Source: Folioceros fuciformis (taxonomy: Eukaryota > Anthocerotophyta > Anthocerotopsida > Anthocerotales). From it: a stretch of DNA of 64,000 nucleotides. The notes below the pieces were generated by a model. That model searched no databases, had not been told where the DNA came from, and saw nothing but the letters and a program-made list of their open reading frames with translations. A program made the position numbers and the translations under genes. The stretch's first letter is position 1, and each line of letters starts with the position of its first letter. The stretch spans positions 135,242 through 199,241 of the forward strand of contig JBNGIO010006265.1 in assembly GCA_049999805.1 (NCBI GenBank), written 5' to 3'. Below are positions 20,006 through 29,920 of this stretch, in pieces.

Positions 20006-23000
20006 ATGGATGAGCCGGCGCAGAATCGGAAAGCTGGGTGTGGAGGGCATTGCGTCGCCGGGCAGGGAGATGGTGGACGCACAACTGCTTCGTCTGCAGG
20101 AGGCTGCCGGGATGGAGAGAAGACTTCCTGGGATTCGTACGACACCGTTTTTCTCAACTCCAAAGCAGGTGCTTGTTGGGATCAGACGGGGTGGTCGCGG
20201 AAATGTGGGATGGCGTTCGAGTGAACTACTGATGAGTGCTTGAGGCAGGTATGGACGGCGTGGACAAGAAGAAGGTGCGGAGGGTGGTATACGAGATGAG
20301 CAAAGGGTCTCGTTACTTCGATAACGAACAGAGGAAGGAAGCAGCTGTGCAGCAGAGGGTGCATGCTATGACGGAGCAGGCTGCTGGCCTTACACCAAAC
20401 CAGCTGGCTGTGCATGAGAAGGTGGGTGGGGTGCGGTGATGGACATGGCTGTGCACACAACGCGCATGTGTTTGGTGTGATTTGGATGATTGTCGGTGAT
20501 AATTGGATGTGGGTGTGCAGGCTGCTGATTCGAAAATTGTGGAGCTGGAAGCCACTCGTGACCTTTCTCGGATCTGGCTGCATGTGGATATGGATGCCTT
20601 CTATGCTGCGGTGGAAACTCTCGAGAATCCTGGTTTGGCAGGAAAGTCCATGGCTGTGGGAGGCATGTCTATGATTTGTACCGCTAACTACGAGGTTCGT
20701 AATATGCAGGGTCTGGTTGTTTATCAGCTGGGCTGTTCAGACGTCAAGATGTTTGTTTGCAGTGTTGCGTATCTTGAAGGGGTTGGTTTCTGGAATGTGT
20801 GTGCTGGCAGGCCCGGAAATTTGGAGTACGTGCTGCCATGCCTGGGTTTATTGCTCGGAAACTCTGTTCCGATCTTATTTTTGTGCGTCCTGATTTTGAG
20901 AAGTATACCCGCTACAGCGAGCTCAGCCGAAAAGGTTGGGGACTTGCCTTTATAGTTCATCTATCTTCATGGCGAGAGGTCTGAAACAGACAGTTCTGGG
21001 AAACCCTTGGTGCAGTCTTCCAGGAGTATGATCCCAACTTTGTTGCGAGAAGCTTGGATGAAGCATATCTGGACATCACGGATGCTTGCAGGTCACAGAA
21101 GATGAGTGCAGCAGAGGTAAGGATGGTCCTGTGTCTGACTGTATGCGAGATTAGCTGGATCCTCTCAGTCCTTGGCATTGATGGACATCTGGGTGGTGCC
21201 TTACATTACCCTCTCCCAGGTTGCAGAGGAGCTGCGCAACAGGGTGCACGCAGCGACTGGGCTCACGTGCAGTGCTGGAGTTGGGCCAAATCGGTTGCTG
21301 GCGAAGGTTCTTCCCATAGCCTGTCAATGAGGATTGCCTCGGCGAATGATTTGCTTGGCATTGTCGGATTGTGAAGGATGGTGGTCTGACGCAGCGCACT
21401 GTTGTAGGTATGTTCAGACATCAAGAAGCCGAATGGACAGTTTGTTCTAAGCAATGACAGGACGTCAGTCATGGCCTTCATTTCTGCATTGCCTATTCGC
21501 AAGGTCTCATATTCCCCGCACCATCTAGAGTACGTACTAGTTATTGGCTTCCTTTTATGGGTAGACGTGATACAGCATTGAGTCACTTCCTGCTAATTTG
21601 AGGTAAACTGGTTTCTGTTTCCGTGGACAGGTATCTGGCATTGGCAAGGTGACGGAGAGACTGCTGAAGGAAGTTCTTGGGATTACCTATTGCGCAGACT
21701 TGTTGACTAAACGTGCGTTGATTTCGGCTCTCTTTTCAGAAATTTCCACAGGTGATCGCACATGGCTGTGCATGGTCATTTGTTTGCTTGCTTCATTCCA
21801 ACAATGAGTTGAATTGTCAAGTATACTGCATACTCAAGGCAAATGGCCAGATTCTTGGCTGACCAATCTCAGTTGCGAGGTTCAGGTTTTTTTCTTGCTG
21901 TCGCATTGGGCATTGGAGGTTCGGATGCACCTCAAGAAGAACATCGCAAGAGCTTGAGTAACGAACGTACTTTTGCTGCAATATCAAAGGAGAGTGACCT
22001 ATTGAACAAGCTCGGTAATCATGTGAACCTTGAGTGGGGTGCTTGTTTCGGGATATGGTTTTCCTCCAAGACATGGTCTCTTGTCTCGGCTTATTTCTGA
22101 GTAGGTGACTTGTTTGGTCATTAGAGGAATTATCTCTCGCATTGGCAGAAGATCTGCAGAAAGAGAACTTGCAGGGCCGCACTTTAACGCTCAAGTTGAA
22201 AACCACTGGATTTGAGGTATCTGCGTTACACTTTTTCTGGTTAAGGCCACCACCATACCATTATCTCACGTCCTTGCGTGGTCTTCTGCAACGGCAATCG
22301 TAGGTGCGGACAAGAGCAATGACTCTGCCCACGTTCATATACAAGGTGGAGGACATTCTGCTGCATGCCACCAAGTTGCTCAGAGGAGAGCTTCCCATAT
22401 CAATACGGCTTATGGGTATGATTTCGGACACTTCCCCCTTCTAGCCTCAAATGAAGTAAACTCACCTCTCGCTGGTACAATAGGTCTTCGGATGTCACAC
22501 TTCAAAGGGGAGAAGCTGGACCTTGCTGACAGATCGCAAAGAACTCTCACGAGTTTTCTGCCTCAGTTGAACTCTTCAGGACTTCCAGCTGAGCCACTTG
22601 ACACAGAAGACAGACGGCATACTTGTAATAGTCGTGCACCATCACCAGATGTGCGTACTGATGAACTACGCTCAGGTGTGGAAGGCACTGGCGCACACCC
22701 ATATATCCCTCATCATGGTGATGCTCATTTAGGGGAGCTATTCTCAGGTGGAAATGACGACAAAGGAAAGTCGAGATCTGCTCAACTAGTGTGTGATGAT
22801 TCTCAAAGCAAAAGTCCTTTGAAAGGTGCAAGGGCACAACAACGGACTTTGGACACTTTCGTCGTACTCCCTGGACATGGAATTCCATGTCCTGTAGCAG
22901 ATCCATCAGAAAGGTCGCGGATGCCATGCCTTCCATCGAACTCTGAAGCTCATGCAGATGCATTCCATGTGAATGGCAGTGCGAGGGTGCCTGCGGATGA

Positions 23001-23456
23001 CAAGGGAGGCTCTGGGGCACCCGTCTCCACTCCGGAAGCACCAGGTTGGACAGGAGCGGAAGGTCATCATCCTCCCCTACAAATCTGGGATGATGACAGC
23101 TGCTGTTCCATCTGCGGGCTGGATGTGAATGACTGCATGCCCTCGGCTCGGCAAGAGCATGAAGACTACCATCTTGCAGTTGCTTTGGAGCGAGAGGATG
23201 CAGCGGTGCCAATCCAGCGAACCAGGTGGTTTTCTTAACCGTTGCTCCCATTTCCTGACACACAAGAAAAACAAGGATGGTGTTGGACATTCACTGACCC
23301 GTGTGGCTTCAATTTCTTCCTTCATGCAGACGCCCAGAATTTGTCGCTATCAGCAAAAGAAAGGCATCTGGCACGGGTCCTGTGCAACAACAGCAAACTC
23401 CCAAGAGAAACTGGCATCTTCCAATTGAAACGTTTTTCAAAAAACCATATCTCTGA
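20006..23456 (+). CDS. POLK: DNA polymerase kappa (Y-family translesion polymerase)
   Basis: The thirteen-exon model is 20006-20168, 20249-20421, 20521-20694, 20811-20934, 21016-21116, 21220-21306, 21408-21503, 21631-21751, 21886-22014, 22125-22216, 22304-22415, 22484-23225 and 23330-23456. All introns are GT-AG and phases close to 746 residues. Pol kappa copies past bulky minor-groove lesions. The kappa-specific N-clasp is present (GMDGVDKKKVRRVVYEMSKGS minus its last residues, from about 55). Catalytic acids lie in HVDMDAFYA (Asp135) and SLDEAYLD (Asp226, Glu227). The little-finger motifs FFLAVALGIGG, QGRTLTLKLKT and VRTRAMTLP follow. The C-terminal third is low-complexity, with one ubiquitin-binding zinc finger (CSICG...HEDYH, about residue 664-690). 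The extreme C-terminus PIETFFKKPYL resembles a PCNA-binding PIP box with His in place of the usual Gln. The first in-frame ATG (20006) was used. Confidence 0.92.
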
Positions 23457-23619
23457 CACAAGTAATGAATTGTGATGAAGGAATGTCTGCGCGAGGTTGG
23501 CGGATCTAGTGTCAGCAAACGGCGTGGAGGTGTTGGGGGTGGAGGTTGATATCTCGGTCATTGGTAGCAGCCTTGGCGGAGGCCCGTATAATTTCGCGTT
23601 GTGCCCTTCGAATGGAACT

Positions 23620-24130
23620 TACTTCGCCTTGGTGTGAAATGCGGGCTCCGAAAGGCGGTCATGCAAGGGTTTCTCAAATCGAGCCACCAACACTATCAGT
23701 AACGATTCCAGCCTCACAGATCCTGCGACATTCCAGAACAATCTTGTCTTATGTGATCCAGGACCTTGTCATCCTAGATGTCCTCAGCTTTCTGTGGCTT
23801 TTGCGCTCCTGGAAACTCTGTATTCACTGTTCTAGTAGATGGAACGAGAGTGGTGGTAATGCTGTACCATCGATCCACAGATTAGACTGAAGTTTTGCTA
23901 ACCAGAAATTTGTCAGAAGCGTCACTCTCCTCGTAGCTGCTTCCGGGTTCCCCTGCACAGCCTTGTCCCTTGGCGATCTCAACATTGTCTGCAGACAAAA
24001 TGAAATGGGCACAAAATTATCCGATCAAGCGGCACAACATCCCTGTTAAGAATCTCTGAGATACGCAAAGCCCGCGAGCAGCACTGCAGCGGGCTGTCCC
24101 TGGATGAGCTCCAAACATTTTTTTGACTAC
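23620..24130 (-). pseudogene. Decayed copy of the unknown gene at 24921-25952
   Basis: On the minus strand, 24000-23910 encodes a line like LQTMLRSPRDKAVQGNPEAA, matching exon 3 of the neighbouring gene (LQSMLISPSEKAVHENPEAA). Bases about 23825-23620 match its exon 4 (EFPGAQKPQKA against EFPGARETQEA) but contain several in-frame stops. A weaker match to exon 2 (TARCSAARGLCVSQ) lies near 24090. The order of blocks is the same as in the intact gene and the intron positions persist, so this is a DNA-level duplicate that has decayed, not a processed copy. Confidence 0.7.
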
Positions 24131-24920
24131 TCGGGAGTCAGGAGCAGCGTTCGTGGCGGTGACGGAGAGGGAGAGGTGGAGCTCGCAGGCCTCGTTCACA
24201 GAGCAATGACTACTCGACACAGTGATCAAGTACTCAAAGCAGATAAAGACAACGAGACATTTGCTAGATGGGGCCGGTTCCTTGCCACTAGAGACATATC
24301 AAGGCCGGTCGTCATGTTCTACCGTGGTGGTGCCCTGGCTGACTGGTTCAACCTAAGGCAGGTCTGAGAACTGTACTTTATCGAGGAAGAACTCGAGGGA
24401 GGAGGGGAGAGCCCATCAAGCAGTGGCAAACGTCGCAGTAAAATATGATGTAGAGATGTGATCCCCGTGAGGTGATCCAACGACACTGGTCCCGGACAGA
24501 TGTTGCACAATCAGACCCCATCTGGAAGTGATCAGATGTTGTTTCATCAATAACTGATCTGGTTCCGATCATATGTTGCCTATTCATAGATACTCGAGAT
24601 CGAAGATATACCTTACGTCCTTTCCCACTCCGGAACAGAAATCGATCCAACTACTTGGAGAAATCTAGGAGCAGAAGGTTTTGGGATTCGAAATGCCTTT
24701 AAGATCAGAGATCTCGTTTTTGTTAGACCCAAAGGAAACCACAACCGATCACCAAACCTCGAGAACAAGAACTGGGATGGTAACTCCTGATGTCACTCCC
24801 TTTCCCTCCAGGGGTGCGAGTGAGGTGGCAACTCAGGCTACAATGCTACTCCTCGATGGAGGCAAAGGACGGATCAAAATTCGCTCGATCTTGAATGGGT
24901 TGATGTTTCTAATGGGTGGA
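24131..24920. other. Intergenic between the duplicate pair
   Basis: No gene or RNA recognised. It probably belongs partly to the duplicated unit (promoter of the decayed copy, 3' end of the intact copy). Confidence 0.4.
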
Positions 24921-25952
24921 TCAAAGTGGTGGAGGTGTTATTGGAATTACAGGTTTAGAAGGAGGTACTCCAGTTGGCTGTGTGGCTCGCACGATTACGG
25001 ACTCTCCCGCCGCTTTAAAGTGCCTCGGTGTGAAACACGGACTCTGATAGCCGTCCATGAAAGGGTTCTGAAAACGAACCGCTTTCACTGTCAGCAGATT
25101 TGCCCACTTCAAAGAATCCCTGACGGTCTGGAACAGCCGTGTTCGCAGTTGATCTAGGGTCTTGTAAGACACGATGCCCACAGCTTCCTGTGTCTCTCGT
25201 GCACCCGGAAACTCTGAATCCACAGGCCCAGAAGTTAAACGAGGGTGATGCAATTGCCCATAATACAACGTCCAACCACAGACCAGACTGATGTACTACC
25301 CACCACAATCTGTCAGAAGCTTCACTATCTCCTCGGCTGCCTCGGGATTCTCGTGTACAGCCTTCTCGCTCGGCGAAATCAGCATGCTCTGCAGCAGCTG
25401 AAATGGGCACAACATCAATATGAGCTCACACATCTCAGCTTCAGGCAACCAACACCACGTGACGTGCAATCGACTGCTCTCCTCACCTGGCATGCTTTGT
25501 TCTCCTGTGACACAAGCAGCAGCTGAAGGTTCGACCGGGCTGTAGCCTTCAGTTCTTCCGAAACAGTGGCCTTGACGGCAGCCTGCCAGTGTCCGAGGGG
25601 AGAAAGAAATTTGAGAAATTTGTCACTGTTCGACACCATTTGTGGGCTGTTTGCAAATATAAGTTGCATCACGAGAACACCACGGGCTCCAACCAACAAA
25701 CGCCAGACTGAGGCACATTCAAGGAGGAAGACATCAGCAGGCCACCGGCTTCACCTCAAATTTCCTGACGAATTCGTCATCAGCCTGCTCCGGCCCCTGC
25801 GGAGTTTCCACTCTCGCAGCTGCCTGCTCTCGTACCCGAGCCAAATCCTGAAGCTGCTCAGGAGCCTTTCCATCAGGCGCCTTCACATCTAGGCTCACCG
25901 TCTCCATACGCGTAGTGACATGGTTTGCCAGAAGAGTGTCCGCGGTAGCCAT
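24921..25952 (-). CDS. Unrecognised four-exon gene, 226 residues
   Basis: The model is 25952-25755, 25582-25487, 25397-25304 and 25213-24921, with GT-AG introns and phases that close. I do not recognise the family. Exon 1 encodes an acidic, Ala/Glu-rich N-terminus (MATADTLLANHVTTRMETVS). Exons 2 and 3 encode helical segments (EELKATARSNLQLLLVSQEN; LLQSMLISPSEKAVHENPEA). Exon 4 encodes QLRTRLFQTVRDSLKWANLL, then a proline-rich end (TGVPPSKPVIPITPPPL). There is no signal peptide, membrane segment or metal motif. The exon 4 end is the least certain part, since a further intron could cut it. The decayed duplicate at 23.6-24.1 kb keeps the same exon order, which supports the structure. A TATAAAG at 26115-26121 is correctly placed as its promoter. 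Confidence 0.55.
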
Positions 25953-26114
25953 AGGAAGCGATCAGCTATGACCGAGGACCACAATGTGTTGATGGCTCGC
26001 CGCTCCTGGTTGATAGCCCGATACTGGTTGATGACTGATACTGACTGGTAGATGTCTCGATAGTGGAGCAGTTTTCGCGGCCAGTGAAGGTGGAGTCGAC
26101 CTCCTGAAGGGGCA

Positions 26115-26121
26115 GACTTTA
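26115..26121 (-). promoter_or_regulatory. TATA box of the unrecognised gene
   Basis: The minus strand reads GCTATAAAGTCTG about 165 bp upstream of the ATG at 25952. Confidence 0.5.
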
Positions 26122-26298
26122 TAGCTGGCGAATTCCAAGATAGAAAATTCTTCTTCTTGTACGCATTGGGCGGGCCATTCACTACGGGGGCCACGCAGGG
26201 CCAGTCAAGAGGTCAATGCACGTGGCTTCGCCTTTTACTTCCGACTTCCTCCACCACATCACGACTTCCACTGTTCGTGGACCCAGGGAATCCTGTAA

Positions 26299-26372
26299 TC
26301 CAGTCCCAGCAGGACCCGAATACATTCACGCGTGGTCTAGGCCACACACTCTAACCAATTCAGCTACTCCGG
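26299..26372 (-). other. tRNA-like relic (possible pseudo-tRNA or SINE head)
   Basis: The minus strand contains TAGCTGAATTGG, a match to the polymerase III A box (TRGYNNARNNGG). It is followed by a hairpin TGTGG-CCTAGA-CCACG in the anticodon-arm position. The loop is only six bases and the T arm is poor (no clean GGTTCRANTCC), so it is not a working tRNA. Confidence 0.3.
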
Positions 26373-26648
26373 AACAACTTCCTATGTGCATAAACGTAGC
26401 TAACGCGTTACCAGGTTGCATGCTTTTTGACCAGCACTAACAAATTCATTCATGTCGAGCAAGCAAGTCAGAACCATCGTGCAGGAATCGATCAAGTCGT
26501 TGGCCTCGCAAAGGATGTTTATTTATTTATCATTATGCAGCCGTCAAGCTATGACGCTGGAAACGTGAATCAAAAACATGATTAAATGAACACTTTGGGA
26601 AAGCGCAAAAGAAAGAAGATTAGAGCAAACTAGATAGCTATGTCAATA

Positions 26649-26730
26649 AGCCTAAGTTAAATAATCGCCAATCGAAGCCTAAGTTAAGTAATCGCCAATC
26701 GAAGCCTAAGTTAAGTAATCGCCAATCGCC
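26649..26730. repeat. 27-bp tandem repeat, three copies
   Basis: The unit CCTAAGTTAAGTAATCGCC plus ATCGAAG starts at 26651, 26678 and 26705. The copies differ by one base. Confidence 0.95.
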
Positions 26731-26759
26731 TTGAAGTAAGAGAGAAATTTTTTCCTCAG

Positions 26760-26873
26760 TTTTGGAACACTAAGAAGTTGGCGGATATCGTAGTGCGTTT
26801 TGGAACACTAAGAAGTTGGCGGATATCGTAGTGCGTTTTGGAACACTAAGAAGTTGGCGGATATCGTAGTAAG
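26760..26873. repeat. 38-bp tandem repeat, three copies
   Basis: The unit begins TTTTGGAACACTAAGAAG and ends GGATATCGTAGTGCG, with starts at 26760, 26798 and 26836. The copies are identical except for the last few bases, so the array is young. Confidence 0.95.
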
Positions 26874-27089
26874 AGCCTTGAAACATCTGGATCCAAGTGT
26901 TGCGAGTGGCCATACACTGGCCAAGGATGTGGTGACGAGCTTCTTCTTAAGACCTGCATTTCCGACAAAATGGATCCTCTTCAATGCCCGAATAGCCATA
27001 AGCCCAGCCCAAAGTTGGGTGAGAAATGATGAGAGCTTATGGTCATGGAGACCAAGGCGTTGTAGCACCTAGGTGGAAGGGCCACTCTC

Positions 27090-27300
27090 CTAAGCACCAC
27101 CCTCTTAAGGCCAGAAGCCTTAAGGCCAGAAGCCTTAGTTGAGGAAATCACGCAAAGGATGTAAGGACCATGAGGTACTGGTAATCTTGTAGAAGTTGAC
27201 TTCTGCGCGGACCATCAGGTACAGGTAATCTTGCAGAAGTTGACTTCTGCGCGAAGGATGCAAGGACCGGAAGTTGATAGTCTGCACAAAGGATGTAAGA
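27090..27300. repeat. Small tandem duplications upstream of the lipoate-ligase gene
   Basis: TTAAGGCCAGAAGCC occurs twice near 27107-27136. A roughly 52-bp unit with GGTAATCTTG and AGAAGTTGACTTCTGCGCG is duplicated at about 27166-27262. A third partial AGGATG-AAGGACC segment follows. Confidence 0.8.
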
Positions 27301-27691
27301 ACCGTCATGTTTTTATGTTGCAGAAGTTGATAAAGGTAACATCCATAGTAGGGAGAAAAGTTATCTTGAACTTTCAGACAGCCCCCAAGAGCTCTCTTGC
27401 TTCGGGATGCATTGAGGTGTTTTGAACTGCAACAACATCTTTTGCCACTGCAGTAAGATTGCGCTGGGCCTTGGCTCATCCTTTGCTTTTTCATACAGAA
27501 TTAATGAATTTTTGTTAGAATGGATGCAGTACCAAGTAGTGCAAATGTAAACCCTAAGCCCTTGGTGGAAGAACGAAGTCCCTCGAGCAGCATTTCTGTT
27601 TAGTGTCTAGAGGCGTGACTTGTGCTCCGGTCGCCGGTGAATCAACTGAAGGATTGCTTGTAGAAGGAGCGGATTCCCGATTTCGTGGAGA

Positions 27692-28707
27692 ATGGCAGGA
27701 AGACCTGGGATGCGGTTACTGCACCTCCGAGGCTTCTCTATTCTCCAACAGCTGCATTTGGAGGAGCTGTTGCTTCGAACTACGCACCACAACTGGTGCA
27801 TCCTCAACGATGGGACGCTGCCTCCGTCCATTGTAATGGGAATCTCAGGGTACTGCGCCCTAGCTGAAGATGATGCTTGAGTCTGGTTTCAGGCTTGCTG
27901 TATCTGGGAGCTGAGAGTGCAACCTTTCCCTGCAGGCGTCCAGATCTGCTGCTCGATGTGAAGGCTGTCATGCGTGACCAGATCCCCGTTATCAAACGCT
28001 TTAGTGGAGGTGGAACTGTTGTGGTGGATGAGGGGACAGTTTTTGCCACCTTCATCTGCTCGCGAGATGCGGAGCCAGGGTTGCAGCTGTATCCTCGTCC
28101 CATAATGAAGTGGACTGAGGGCATGTACTCGTCTGTGTTCCGGGACGTTCCCGGGTTTCGGCTCCTAGAGCACGGTAAGCCACAGCTGGGGAACAGTAGT
28201 CTTGGTGTGGCTGTGTTTAGGTATGTGTGTGTGTGTGTGTTTGCAGACTATGTCATCGGTCAGATGAAGTTTGGAGGTAATGCACAGTCAATCATCAAAG
28301 ATAGATGGCTTCATCACACATCCTTCTTGTGGGACTACGAGGCCACTCGAATGAGTTACCTGAAGTTTCCTGACCGGACTCCCCAATATCGCCAGGCAAG
28401 TCCCCTATTGTTTGGTTTTTTGTCTGCTATGCGATGCCTATGTGATGCTCGTCAGTATACCCACGAAACTGAATACCACAAGATCTCACAGGCTCGGCAG
28501 CATTCTGACTTCATTTGCCGGCTAAAAGATCATCTACCATCTCGAGATCTTTTTCTTGAATCTGTCATGCAAGCATTACATCAGAAATTTGAAGTGCAAC
28601 ACTGTGACCTGGCTGATATTGACCAAAGCACAGCCAAGGAGTATATACACAGCACAAAGCAGCTCTCCTTGGATGAATTAGATGACACGCAAGCCGCCGT
28701 CGTTTGA
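27692..28707 (+). CDS. Lipoate/biotin A/B protein ligase family protein
   Basis: The four-exon model is 27692-27849, 27936-28174, 28247-28395 and 28492-28707; phases close to 253 residues. The family (BPL/LplA-LipB fold) attaches lipoate or a related cofactor to a lysine of an acceptor protein such as glycine-cleavage H protein or 2-oxo-acid dehydrogenase E2. Conserved blocks: FSILQQLHLEELLL, the RRFxGGGT-like loop (KRFSGGGTVVVDEG), PRPIMKWTEGMY, and KFGGNAQSIIKDRWLHHTSFLWDY, with the catalytic-site lysine and GGNAQ. The gene resembles an uncharacterised plant relative of LplA; acceptor and cofactor are inferred. No obvious targeting peptide precedes LLHLRGF. The third intron (28396-28491) starts GC, not GT (CAG|GCAAGT), and ends ACAG. 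The second intron carries a short (GT)n run. Confidence 0.85.
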
Positions 28708-29920
28708 AGTCCTTATTTTTTCATCTGATTGGAGCCATTGTATCCTGTCTTCAAACCCCATCCATTTCATCACTCCTTCTGTTCTTTTGTCAAGTTAACC
28801 CTTTTGACCTGCTCCTGCATGAAATGTCCATTTCTGGCAGTTGTCACCAGGTTCTCTCCAATGATCCGTACCACTTACAGTAAGCTTCGTGGTAGTTTGT
28901 CCGTCATTTTTCCCGTTTCCCCGGTCACCCTTGCAACAGTTCAACCTCCAACGCCTATCCACTTTGGATTGGGTCCACTTTGGACGTAGTGCCACTGTAA
29001 CTTCTGACATGGGGGGCTGTCGCGTAGGACTGGTAAAGAAACAGGCCAAAAGGCAGAGACGGATCCTGTTGGCAAGAATGGTGAAAGAAACAGGGCCCTG
29101 ATGATCTCTAAAGCGGGCATGGCATAAATGAGCCCTGGCAGCACCGACGTAAGGACACCTGGAGACAGATAATCTGCCCTCGTCTAGCTGAAAACCTTAT
29201 GCGATGTTCTGCGTACCTAGCCACTAGTGACGATTCGGGAGAAGTAACAGCTTACCAAGTGAGCATAGGAAGGTCTCCTACCGCATCTCATTACCAGCTT
29301 CCACGCCATTGCCTAAAGCTTTCATCTGGTTGTGTGCATTGAGTTGCTCCCTGAAACCTTCGTTCTCTCACGATCCAGACCCACCGTCCAATTATCCATC
29401 TTGTCGCACCAATGTTTCAGCCTACACTAGTTTCCAACGAAGAAAGCTCGTGCTGCGTCCTTATTCCCGGCTGACTCTCCGTCGACCTTCTTCTTGTTCA
29501 AAAACTAGACTGGCGGATTTCACTAGAGTGTTCACCCTTTGGCGGCCTGCGCACACTAAAATTAGCGCGTCTGCACGACGATGTCGCATCTCACAGCAGC
29601 TGTCAAATTTCACGGGCTATTCCTGAGCATAATGTAGAGGAACGAAGTAGAATAGAGAAATTAGGCAGGATCTATGTCCAGGAATTCAGTCGAAAGGAAA
29701 GGAGCATTTGCAGTATGACTGAGTGGAGACCATATCAACATCCCCTTCGATAGCTATGCGATTTCGATATGTGACCAAGGCTCTGTCAAGCCATGCATAG
29801 CCAGCACATACCAAATCTACATGAACTACATGACATCCAAGTCGCTGTGATGTGCTGTCGGCTCATTTTTTTTTCGATTTGATAATATCCAGTTCCCTCA
29901 ATTTTCAGAGACCATCGACT
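28708..29920. other. Intergenic, 3' ends of two convergent genes
   Basis: No coding region or RNA gene recognised. It separates the stop codons of the lipoate-ligase-like gene (+) and the very large gene (-). Confidence 0.5.

Noticed and set aside
22547-23325. Long minus-strand ORFs in the pol kappa region
   Set aside because: Antisense to pol kappa exon 12, which has the correct phase and a UBZ finger.
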